DNA of 7,424 bases, taken from assembly GCA_019894735.1 (NCBI GenBank), contig JAGXOB010000070.1, positions 1 through 7,424 of the forward strand. Direction: 5' to 3'. Under the pieces are notes generated by a model. The model saw nothing but the letters and a program-made list of their open reading frames with translations, had not been told where the DNA came from and ran no database searches. Position numbers and translations under genes: made by a program. Below are positions 1 to 5,477 of this stretch, piece by piece. The stretch's first letter is position 1; every line of letters begins with the position of its first letter. Source of the stretch: Promethearchaeota archaeon (GTDB lineage: Archaea > Asgardarchaeota > Lokiarchaeia > Sigynarchaeales > SOKP01).

Positions 1-732
1 CAACGATTGAACGAACAATGCCCAATTTACAGAGTTCCAGTAGAATACGACCTTTCAGGAGCAAGAGCAATCAAGGAACAACAAGTAGGTAAATCTATGG
101 CTGGAGAATTTATAACCGATCTATTTATTAAAACATTGCCTACAATAATTTTCACAATATTAGGTATATTCACAATCTTCTGGTTACTTGGATATCTTAG
201 TGTTCTACCAATTGGAAGCTTAACCACGATTAACAATTTGGTTCTGTTATGGGCTATCGGATTCACTGTTATGGGATTTGGAGTCATTATTAGAACTTCC
301 TTTATGTATCGAAAAGGATTTGCGCCCAATACTATGGTTGAATTAGTTTCTAATATAAATGTTTCTCCAGTTCGCCCCGTACCCGCTTTAATTGATGGTA
401 CAATTATTGGAAAAGGAATACCGGGACATTGGTTATCGGAAGATTTGTACTTTCAAGATAAAACTGGTCGGATGTACGTTGATTACCGATTTGGGTTTAG
501 ACTTATGGATTTCTGGTGGGCGCTCAGGAGAGCTGATCAATTAGTAGGACAGAATGTAAAAATTCAAGGGTGGTATAGAAGAGGTCCAGGTCCATATTTA
601 CAAGTAGACACTATTTGGACTCAAGATGGTAAAAGATTTCGGAACTACTCTAAGCATATGACTTACATTTTAGCAGTCCTATTCTTTGTGATAAGCGCCA
701 TCGTCTTTTATCTGTGGTTTGCTGTAATTTAA
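1..732 (+). CDS. 5'-truncated membrane protein; probable C-terminal part of an HtpX/M48-type metalloprotease
   Basis: The frame is open from the first base, so the true start probably lies upstream; the TTG at 7 has no ribosome binding site in view. Numbering from that TTG, residues about 42-66 and 76-97 form two hydrophobic transmembrane helices. Residues about 98-215 are soluble, and 219-240 form a final membrane helix ending at the C-terminus. The soluble part has an OB-fold-like, beta-rich pattern with segments GIPGHWLSEDLYFQD, MYVDYRFGF and GWYRRGPGPYLQVD. From memory, this 'PVRPVP...GxGIPG...SEDL...GWYRRxPxPY' pattern occurs at the C-terminal end of long archaeal M48 (HtpX-like) membrane proteases. 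That is recall, not a search. No HExxH zinc motif is present here; it would have to lie upstream. A ten-T run follows the stop. Alternatively it is an uncharacterised membrane protein with an NfeD-like OB domain. Confidence 0.6.
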   Translation, partial: QRLNEQCPIYRVPVEYDLSGARAIKEQQVGKSMAGEFITDLFIKTLPTIIFTILGIFTIFWLLGYLSVLPIGSLTTINNLVLLWAIGFTVMGFGVIIRTSFMYRKGFAPNTMVELVSNINVSPVRPVPALIDGTIIGKGIPGHWLSEDLYFQDKTGRMYVDYRFGFRLMDFWWALRRADQLVGQNVKIQGWYRRGPGPYLQVDTIWTQDGKRFRNYSKHMTYILAVLFFVISAIVFYLWFAVI

Positions 733-742
733 TAATAATGAA

Positions 743-765
743 CAATTTTTTTTTTATTCTTTTTG
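743..765 (+). terminator. Oligo-T transcription terminator after the membrane protein gene
   Basis: A run of ten T residues (746-755) and a second T-rich run begin about 14 bases after the stop codon. Archaeal RNA polymerase terminates at such U-tracts without needing a hairpin. This separates the membrane protein gene from the U32 gene. Confidence 0.55.
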
Positions 766-841
766 ACATTAATCTTATTCAACATGTTATTTTTTCAAAT
801 GACATTTCTTAACAGCAAATTACATCAAGAGGGAATTGACT

Positions 842-2098
842 ATGCGAGATAATAATAAAAAAAAAGTGGAACTAATGACACCTTTAAAAAATTTTAAATC
901 TTTAAATGCAGTTTTAGGTAAGGCAGATGCGGTTTTTTTTGGTGTAGAAGCTTTTAATATGAGAATGTTCAGCGATAATATCAAGTTAGACGACTTAAGT
1001 AGCATCGTAAAAAAATGCCACGACAACAATATTCTGGCTTATTTAACCACGAATGTGATAGTATATGAAAACGAATTTGACCTACTCAATAAAGTATTAG
1101 ATAATGCTGTCGAAGCAGAAATCGACGCGGTAATCATACACGACATCGGTGTTATTGAAAGCGTTAAAGAAAAGGGTTTATCGTTTCACATCTCAACCCA
1201 GGCCAACATCTCAAATTCCCGGACTGCAAACTTCTATGAAAAGTTAGGAGCTGAAAGGTTAATTCTCGCTAGAGAACTATCATTAGACCAAATTAAAGAT
1301 ATAAAGTGTAAGGCACAAATTGCTGAAATAGAAACTTTTGTTCACGGAGCTCAATGTACTTCTGTATCCGGGCGTTGTTATTTTTCGGCTGAGGTCTGTG
1401 GATCCCAAGAGTATTCTGCTAATAGAGGAAGGTGCGTACAACCTTGTCGCAGAAAATGGCGAGTATATGATGACCAATCAAATGAATTTCTCTACGATGG
1501 AGTTTTTTTCGTTAACTCCAAAGATTTATGCATGATTGGACACATTCCAAAATTAATTGAAGCTAATATTGATGCTTTCAAAATTGAAGGACGAATGAGA
1601 GATCCTATTTATATAGAAGAAACGACCGCGTGTTATAAAGAAGCCATCGAAGCATACTACGACAACACATATACCCCGGATAAAGTCCAGGAGTGGCTAA
1701 ATCGATTAAACAAAGTGTATAATAGAGGTTTTTCAACAGGGTTTTACTTCGGACAACCAAAAGGAAGCGAAATTCAACGAGAACTTGATGGAAATATTTC
1801 AAACTATAAAAAAGTTGAAATTGGAAAGGTTCTTTCTTATTTTCCCGATAAAAAAGCGGCTAAAATTCTCCTGTCAAGAGGTAAATTGCATCTAGACGAC
1901 GAAATATTTATCATTGGAACCCACACAGATACATATTTGCGCCAAAAAATTACATCAATTCAAATTAAACAAAAGGGAAACCTGACTGAAACGCCGTTAA
2001 TTAAAACGCAGAAAGATAGAATAGCCGTAGGAATTTTGGTAGACACCGAAGTTAAGAAAAATGATAAAATCTTTAAACTTGAAGCTAAGCAGTCGTAG
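842..2098 (+). CDS. U32-family protein (peptidase U32 / TrhP-RlhA-like Fe-S protein)
   Basis: This is a 418-residue protein, a usual length for the family. The N-terminal two thirds follow the U32 TIM-barrel pattern: ELMTPLKNF at the start, FHISTQANISN in the middle, and the signature ETFVHGAQCTSVSGRCYFS. Numbered from ATG 842, cysteines 172, 179, 186, 198, 202 and 230 are candidates to bind a 4Fe-4S cluster. In characterised relatives (UbiU, RlhA, TrhP), four cysteines in this arrangement hold the cluster. NSKDLCMIGHIPKLIEANID and DAFKIEGRMR complete the core, and a beta-rich C-terminal domain follows. Despite the name, well-studied members act in oxygen-independent hydroxylation of tRNA, rRNA or quinones rather than proteolysis; which substrate applies here is unknown. 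I chose ATG 842 over the in-frame TTG 836 because AGAGGGA (828-834) sits 7 bases before the ATG but only 1 before the TTG. Cys186 and a two-residue longer spacing before the RGRC cysteine differ from the bacterial pattern I know. Confidence 0.92.
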   Translation: MRDNNKKKVELMTPLKNFKSLNAVLGKADAVFFGVEAFNMRMFSDNIKLDDLSSIVKKCHDNNILAYLTTNVIVYENEFDLLNKVLDNAVEAEIDAVIIHDIGVIESVKEKGLSFHISTQANISNSRTANFYEKLGAERLILARELSLDQIKDIKCKAQIAEIETFVHGAQCTSVSGRCYFSAEVCGSQEYSANRGRCVQPCRRKWRVYDDQSNEFLYDGVFFVNSKDLCMIGHIPKLIEANIDAFKIEGRMRDPIYIEETTACYKEAIEAYYDNTYTPDKVQEWLNRLNKVYNRGFSTGFYFGQPKGSEIQRELDGNISNYKKVEIGKVLSYFPDKKAAKILLSRGKLHLDDEIFIIGTHTDTYLRQKITSIQIKQKGNLTETPLIKTQKDRIAVGILVDTEVKKNDKIFKLEAKQS

Positions 2099-2108
2099 TT
2101 TTGAAATT

Positions 2109-2133
2109 AAAAAAATAAATAAAATAAAAAAAA
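2109..2133 (-). terminator. Oligo-T terminator of the first SCP2-like gene (minus strand)
   Basis: On the minus strand this reads as an 8-T run (2126-2133) followed by a 7-T run (2109-2115), starting about 50 bases after the TAG stop of the SCP2-like gene. It lies in the convergent gap with the U32 gene, so it serves the minus-strand transcript. Confidence 0.5.
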
Positions 2134-2183
2134 GTTAGAAGAGATTTCCTATAAAGTTTTACACAGGTTAAAATATAGCTTTA

Positions 2184-2618
2184 CTATAAATCTTCAGCTA
2201 AATCTTCGTACGCTTCTAAAGCAAGCTCGATAATCTCTTGAAAGGCCATTGCGTCTTGAAGATTACCCTCGACGGTAATGTCGCCAGCCATGTATGCGCT
2301 AGTGGCGTCAACTTCGCCGAATAACATACCGGAGCCTACCTCTTTCGTTGCGGAGAATGTAAATGATGGATTTTCTACGTCACCCTCGCCAAATTCCAAT
2401 GAGCCATCGTGGGCTTTTAACCAGAATTTTTTGTCAGCATCGGTAATATTCATTTGGATAGTGATATCCATATCTTCCAATTCTTCTTTTAAATCTTCGT
2501 TTTCTACGGCAATCTGTTTGAACAGCTCGAAAACTTTTAAAGTATCCATTACGTCCGAAGCAGCAGCCCCGGCGTCAAATTTTCCTTTCAACTCTTTTAT
2601 TAAAGCTTCATCAACCAT
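2184..2618 (-). CDS. SCP2 sterol-binding-domain-like protein, acidic paralogue A
   Basis: This is a 144-residue protein made of a single SCP2-like domain; the family is known to bind lipids and other hydrophobic ligands in an internal tunnel. An N-terminal helical region (1-50) is followed by beta strands (DITIQMNITDAD, FWLKAHDG with Trp66, FTFSATKE). The hallmark SCP2 tail is SAYMAGDITVEGNLQDAM (107-124) plus an amphipathic C-terminal helix. It parallels the FFQGKLKITGNMGLAMK segment of eukaryotic SCP2. The protein is strongly acidic, without signal peptide or membrane helix, so cytosolic. It is about 85% identical without gaps to the gene at 2910-3344, and residues 98-136 are identical. The weak ribosome site AGGTTGA lies 6 bases before the ATG. 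Its ligand and partners cannot be told from sequence. Confidence 0.9.
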   Translation of the reverse strand: MVDEALIKELKGKFDAGAAASDVMDTLKVFELFKQIAVENEDLKEELEDMDITIQMNITDADKKFWLKAHDGSLEFGEGDVENPSFTFSATKEVGSGMLFGEVDATSAYMAGDITVEGNLQDAMAFQEIIELALEAYEDLAEDL

Positions 2619-2655
2619 GATTTTTCAACCTTTTATTATACTTTTATGATTTGGT

Positions 2656-2665
2656 ATTTTATTTA
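2656..2665 (-). promoter_or_regulatory. Candidate TATA box for SCP2-like gene A
   Basis: Minus-strand TTAAATAAAA is centred about 43 bases upstream of the ATG. An archaeal start site about 25 bases downstream would give a leader of some 15-20 bases that includes the AGGTTGA ribosome site. Such motifs are frequent by chance in AT-rich DNA. The gap between the two SCP2 genes (2619-2909) shows no gene; it also holds the terminator of the upstream paralogue. Confidence 0.3.
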
Positions 2666-2831
2666 AGATTTTGATAGATTAAACAAATACTATAATGTAT
2701 AACTCTTTACACTATAAAAAGGTTTTATTTCTTTTGGTAATTATACTGCGAAATCTATAGTTACTTTAGTCTGCTACTGAATAATTTTGCGAAATTTGTC
2801 GAATATCAAAAATTCATAATCAGTAATTTAA

Positions 2832-2875
2832 TAAAAAGGAACAAAAAAAATATAGAATTAAAAAGAAAAAGTAAA
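2832..2875 (-). terminator. Oligo-T terminator region of SCP2-like gene B (minus strand)
   Basis: The minus strand reads several T runs, including an 8-T run at 2843-2850 and 5-T runs on both sides, starting about 35 bases past the TAG stop of gene B. With the candidate promoter upstream of gene A, this suggests the two paralogues are transcribed separately. Confidence 0.45.
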
Positions 2876-2909
2876 ATTTAAGTTATTACTAAAGAAGATG
2901 TTTGCGTTT

Positions 2910-3344
2910 CTATAGATCTTCAAACATGTCTTCAAGAGCTTCTAAAGCTAGTTCAATAATCTCTTGAAAGGCCATTGCGTCTTGAAGATTACCTTCAACG
3001 GTAATATCACCAGCCATGTATGCGCTAGTAGCGTCAACTTCGCCGAATAACATACCTGAGGCTACTTCTTTCGTAGCAGAGAATGTGAATGATGGATTAT
3101 CTACTACACCTTCGCCAAATTCCATAGTTCCATCGTGAGCTTTTAACCAGAATTTTGCGTCAGCATCGGTAATATTCATTTGGATAGTGATATCCATGTC
3201 TTCCAATTCTTCTTTTAAATCGTCGTTCTCTTCAGCAACTTGCTTAAAGAGCTCGTAAACTTTTAGTGTATCTTTTACGTCTGCTGCCGCGGCACCAGCT
3301 TCCATTTTTTCCTTCACTTCTTTTAATAAGGCTTGGTCAACCAT
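2910..3344 (-). CDS. SCP2 sterol-binding-domain-like protein, acidic paralogue B
   Basis: This 144-residue protein is a tandem paralogue of the gene at 2184-2618; I count 21 differing residues and no gaps. Most changes fall in the N-terminal helix (Q4, KEKMEAG) and the last ten residues (LEDMFEDL), while the SCP2 core and the SAYMAGDITVEGNLQDAM segment are unchanged. DNA identity is high across the coding region but is lost in both flanks, which points to selection on the protein rather than a very recent copy. A good ribosome site, AGAGG (minus strand 3359-3355), sits 10 bases before the ATG, stronger than that of gene A. Predicted cytosolic, acidic, lipid or hydrophobic-ligand binding by family. 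Confidence 0.9.
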   Translation of the reverse strand: MVDQALLKEVKEKMEAGAAAADVKDTLKVYELFKQVAEENDDLKEELEDMDITIQMNITDADAKFWLKAHDGTMEFGEGVVDNPSFTFSATKEVASGMLFGEVDATSAYMAGDITVEGNLQDAMAFQEIIELALEALEDMFEDL

Positions 3345-3571
3345 TGTTTTTTAACCTCTTTTTGAATTTTAACTTATAATTTTAGTTTAACAATTAAATT
3401 GAATTGTGATTATAGATAATTTTTTGTAATTTATAAACCTTTAATCGTTACCCCTACAAATTTCAAAAAGTTTTTATTGGGGTTTGAAAAATTTGATGTA
3501 AAAATGAAATTCCTATTAGTTAGAATGAGATTTATCAAAAGATTTTATCGTTACTTATTGAAATAATAGAG

Positions 3572-3577
3572 AAAAAA
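3572..3577 (-). terminator. Oligo-T terminator directly after tRNA-Asp
   Basis: On the minus strand six T residues follow immediately after the encoded CCA end of the tRNA, the usual arrangement for an archaeal tRNA transcript. Confidence 0.55.
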
Positions 3578-3594
3578 TGGCGCCCACACCGGGA

Positions 3595-3624
3595 GTTTCA
3601 TCGCGTATGGTTTTCACACGCGGA
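3595..3624 (-). other. BHB intron at tRNA-Asp position 59/60 (T-loop)
   Basis: A 30-base intron splits the T-loop. Exon TTCA pairs with intron TGAA as the 4-bp central helix. The flanking 3-nt bulges are AAT and ACT. The archaeal rule (cut after the second bulge base on each side) gives AA^T and AC^T and restores a perfect TTCAAAT loop closed by CCGGG/CCCGG. Inside the intron CGCGTGTG and CATACGCG form an 8-bp hairpin with loop AAAAC. Confidence 0.85.
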
Positions 3625-3676
3625 TTTGAACCCGGGTCGCAGGAGTGACAGTCCCGAATGCTGGACCGGACTACAC

Positions 3677-3706
3677 TTTCACACTTGTACAGGTTTTCTG
3701 TATCAA
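3677..3706 (-). other. Intron in tRNA-Asp near position 9 (acceptor/D-arm junction)
   Basis: About 30 bases lie between the acceptor stem plus TA and the D-stem GTGT. Exon CACA pairs with intron TGTG to give a 4-bp central helix with bulges TAT and AAA, and intron TACAG/CTGTA forms a hairpin with loop AAAAC. The strict bulge rule leaves one extra A between positions 9 and 10, so the 3' boundary is uncertain by one base. Confidence 0.7.
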
Positions 3707-3735
3707 TATGTGGGCTTTATCTGCATAATGGGCAT

Positions 3736-3762
3736 AATCTAAATTAAATTTAATCTAAATTA
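3736..3762 (-). promoter_or_regulatory. Candidate tRNA-Asp promoter with an 11-bp direct repeat
   Basis: The plus-strand word AATCTAAATTA occurs twice (3736-3746 and 3752-3762), 16 bases apart. On the minus strand this places AT-rich TTTAATTTAG about 25-35 bases before the tRNA 5' end, where an archaeal TATA box is expected. The repeat may be a doubled TATA element or chance. The rest of the gap up to 4166 has no open frame I would call a gene. Confidence 0.35.
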
Positions 3763-3914
3763 GTGATTAATCAAATAATGAAAAATATAAAAATTTTATT
3801 GTATAACCGTTTTTACTTTTATCTAAGCTTAATTATAGAATTGATTATTTAATATATTTTACTAGATATACTCCTGCAAAAAGTAAGATTTGGAAAGTTT
3901 TTTAAGATTTGATT

Positions 3915-3950
3915 TAGAATCGATTCTAGTTGTTTCGAAATTAGAATTTC
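3915..3950. repeat. Two adjacent short palindromes in the 3716-4166 intergenic region
   Basis: TAGAATCGATTCTA (3915-3928) is a perfect 14-bp palindrome. GAAATT-AG-AATTTC (3937-3950) follows 8 bases later. Both share the word TTAGAAT. Such symmetric sites are typical of dimeric regulator operators, but this one is about 215 bases from the nearest start codon. Short palindromes also arise by chance in AT-rich DNA. Confidence 0.3.
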
Positions 3951-4124
3951 TTAAAACACCATATTCTGATTTTGTTTTATTATGGAACAAAGGAATTAAA
4001 CAATAACGGTAAAGGAAATCAGTAATTTATATGGTTTATAATATTTGGAATAAAAGATTAAAATTGAATGAAATTAGGATGGAATTTCTTGATATAAGCA
4101 TCATTAGAAAAATTAAATAACTTA

Positions 4125-4134
4125 TCTATAAAAA
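4125..4134 (+). promoter_or_regulatory. Candidate TATA box of the methyltransferase gene
   Basis: TCTATAAAAA is centred about 37 bases before ATG 4167. Transcription about 25 bases downstream would start near 4155 and give a leader of some 12 bases. That is consistent with the absence of a ribosome binding site there. Confidence 0.4.
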
Positions 4135-4166
4135 TTTTAATCGAATGAAATTTTGTATTGTTTATT

Positions 4167-4733
4167 ATGGAAGAAAAAATTCAATTTATCGATCCTCAGA
4201 AGATTGATCTGACAAATTTCGAGCTAAAAGGGAGAATCTTGGATATAGGCGGAGGAGGAGAGGGAGTAATTGGTCAATTAAAAGGAAAACAAGTAGTAGC
4301 AATTGATCCTAAGAAAACTGAACTTGAAGAGGCTGCTTCAGGCGATTATTTAAAAATTATAATGGATGCAAAGGATTTACAGTTTTTAGACGACACTTTT
4401 GATACTATAACCGCTTTTTTCACATTAATGTATATCCCTCTTTCAGATCATCAAAAAGTATTCGAGGAGATTTATCGCGTTACAAAAAAGGGAGGGGAAT
4501 TTGTCATCTGGGATTTTAAAATTCCGAAGCGAAAAAGCTCTGATAAGGATTTCTATGGTCTTTACTTGGAAGTTAAGATTAGAGAGAAAAATATCTCAAC
4601 GGGGTATGCTACAAAATGGAAAAGAGAACAAGATTTAGAATATTACTTAAATCTAGGTAAGTCGATTGGATTTAAAATCTTAGAAAGTCATATAACCAAT
4701 GAAGTATTCCAAATCAGATTCCAAAAAGAGTAG
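4167..4733 (+). CDS. Class I SAM-dependent methyltransferase
   Basis: This 188-residue protein has the standard Rossmann-type motifs. Motif I is RILDIGGGGEGVIGQL (23-38), the SAM-binding glycine loop. The acidic end of strand 2 is VVAIDP (Asp47), which binds the ribose of SAM. Motif II/III is IIMDAKDLQFLDDTFD, followed by ITAFFTLMYIPLSD, and EEIYRVTKKGGEFVIWDF is the post-motif helix and strand. This is the methyltransferase 11/25 type acting on small molecules, lipids or proteins; the substrate is not readable. I preferred ATG 4167 to the in-frame TTG 4158 because it starts MEEKIQF and suits the short leader from the upstream TATA box. It precedes two divergent SCP2-like genes on the same strand, but 183 bases and T runs (4756-4761, 4829-4834) separate them, so co-transcription is doubtful. 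No signal peptide or membrane helix is present. Confidence 0.88.
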   Translation: MEEKIQFIDPQKIDLTNFELKGRILDIGGGGEGVIGQLKGKQVVAIDPKKTELEEAASGDYLKIIMDAKDLQFLDDTFDTITAFFTLMYIPLSDHQKVFEEIYRVTKKGGEFVIWDFKIPKRKSSDKDFYGLYLEVKIREKNISTGYATKWKREQDLEYYLNLGKSIGFKILESHITNEVFQIRFQKE

Positions 4734-4755
4734 TATTTGGTAGATTTAATAATCG

Positions 4756-4761
4756 TTTTTT
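4756..4761 (+). terminator. Oligo-T terminator after the methyltransferase
   Basis: Six T residues follow the stop by about 22 bases, with a second six-T run at 4829-4834. These are weak but plausible archaeal U-tract terminators. Confidence 0.35.
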
Positions 4762-4844
4762 CATTTACCAACAAACTAACTTCATCAATAGAAATCTTTT
4801 GATTCCACATTAATATTCCATATTAAACTTTTTTCTGAAGAAAT

Positions 4845-4855
4845 AAAAATATATA
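4845..4855 (+). promoter_or_regulatory. Candidate TATA box of divergent SCP2-like gene C
   Basis: AAAAATATATA is centred about 67 bases before ATG 4917 and would give a leader near 40 bases that includes the purine-rich AGGAATAAGGA. A second AT-rich element, TTTATTTATA (4867-4876), would give a shorter leader; I cannot choose between them. Confidence 0.25.
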
Positions 4856-4916
4856 GTCGTTTTATCTTTATTTATAGGAATAAGGATTTTTCAAAGAAGT
4901 ATTTATCTGTAAACCT

Positions 4917-5348
4917 ATGGTCAGTCAAAACCCAATTAGTTCAATTTTGAAAAGTTTGGACAAGGATAGTAAGAAATTTGCTTATGTGTTAGATAAAATC
5001 ATTAAGACTGTAGTAAAAATCATGAACAATACAGGAGAACTAAAGGAGGAACTAATAGGTTATGACGATATTTATCAAACATATGTGACTGATGCAGATT
5101 TTAATTATTGGTTGGAAGTATCGGAAGGTAGCATTTATTACGAGAAAGGAATTAACCCTAAAGCTTTATTTACCATTAACTTTAAGAAGGATATAATTAT
5201 TCAAATTTTAAAAAATGAAATAAGCGGGACAGATGCTTTCATGAAAGGAAAAATTAATGTCGAAGGGTCTCTCTCTCAAGGGTTAAGATATATAAAGCTT
5301 TTCCGAATATTTGTAAAGTATCTAAGTAAAAAAAACGGTAGTAATTAA
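4917..5348 (+). CDS. Divergent SCP2-like protein C, lysine-rich
   Basis: This 143-residue protein is a single SCP2-like domain, recognisable by alignment to paralogues A and B. LKEELIGYDD matches LKEELEDMDI, VTDADFNYWLEVSEGSIYY (Trp65) matches ITDADKKFWLKAHDGSLEF, and DAFMKGKINVEGSL (106-119) matches SAYMAGDITVEGNL. Identity is low outside these blocks. A and B are acidic, whereas this one is lysine-rich and ends in YLSKKNGSN, so its surface charge and probably its partner differ. The start is ATG 4917; no close ribosome site is visible, the nearest purine-rich stretch being about 30 bases upstream. It is followed 129 bases later by a second divergent paralogue. Predicted cytosolic; ligand unknown. 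Confidence 0.78.
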   Translation: MVSQNPISSILKSLDKDSKKFAYVLDKIIKTVVKIMNNTGELKEELIGYDDIYQTYVTDADFNYWLEVSEGSIYYEKGINPKALFTINFKKDIIIQILKNEISGTDAFMKGKINVEGSLSQGLRYIKLFRIFVKYLSKKNGSN

Positions 5349-5399
5349 TCGTTTTCTACTTCTTATCATGGCAATATTATATAATACTATAAGTGATCA

Positions 5400-5446
5400 A
5401 TCAATAGTATTTTCATAATATTGATAGTAAGAATTACGATCGTAAT
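5400..5446 (+). promoter_or_regulatory. Inverted repeats upstream of SCP2-like gene D, possible operator
   Basis: ATTACGATCGTAAT (5433-5446) is a perfect 14-bp palindrome ending 31 bases before the start codon. ATCAATA (5400-5406) and TATTGAT (5419-5425) form a second inverted repeat with a 12-base spacer just upstream. The position fits an operator over the promoter of gene D, though no regulator gene is in view. Confidence 0.35.
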
Positions 5447-5477
5447 AAGTTTTAAAATTAAAGTCTTAGAGGGATAA

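Larger units (their letters stand above)
2184..3344 (-). repeat. Tandem gene duplication (two SCP2-like paralogues)
   Basis: Two direct copies of a 435-base coding region are separated by 291 bases. Long stretches match almost base for base, for example the segments at 2241-2333 and 2967-3059. The spacer and flanks show no comparable similarity, so the duplicated unit visible today is only the coding sequence. Confidence 0.85.
3578..3715 (-). tRNA. tRNA-Asp(GTC) with two introns, CCA end encoded
   Basis: Read on the minus strand, acceptor arms GCCCACA (3715-3709) and TGTGGGC (3588-3582) pair perfectly, followed by discriminator G and an encoded CCA. The anticodon arm CGGGA-CTGTCAC-TCCTG (3656-3640) gives anticodon GTC (3649-3647). 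The D-arm GTGTAGTCCGGTCCAGCAT matches archaeal tRNA-Asp. The T-arm CCGGG-TTCAAAT-CCCGG is formed only after a 30-base insert is removed. A second insert of about 30 bases separates the acceptor from the D-arm. Without introns the tRNA is about 78 nucleotides including CCA. Confidence 0.93.

Noticed and set aside
27..329. 100-codon open frame on the minus strand
   Set aside because: Antisense to the membrane protein gene, whose product has a coherent membrane topology; no recognisable domain or ribosome site.
836..841. TTG start for the U32 gene
   Set aside because: It is only one base after the AGAGGGA ribosome site, whereas ATG 842 has normal spacing.
2278..2649. 123-codon open frame on the plus strand
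   Set aside because: It lies antisense to the well-supported SCP2-like gene A and reads a low-complexity Ser/Asn-rich product expected from the complement of acidic codons.
2745..2806. Repeated word TGCGAAAT (near 2746 and 2788)
   Set aside because: Only two short copies with no regular spacing; not a CRISPR array and probably chance.
2741..2830. C/D-box guide RNA candidate in the gap between the SCP2 genes
   Set aside because: CTGA-like words are present but no convincing RTGATGA box at the right distance was found on either strand.
4158..4166. TTG start for the methyltransferase
   Set aside because: It would lie about 3 bases from the predicted transcription start and adds only MFI; ATG 4167 is the simpler choice.
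3716..4166. Possible decayed gene or mobile element in the long intergenic region
   Set aside because: No frame shows SCP2, transposase or other recognisable blocks, and no terminal inverted repeats or target duplications are visible.
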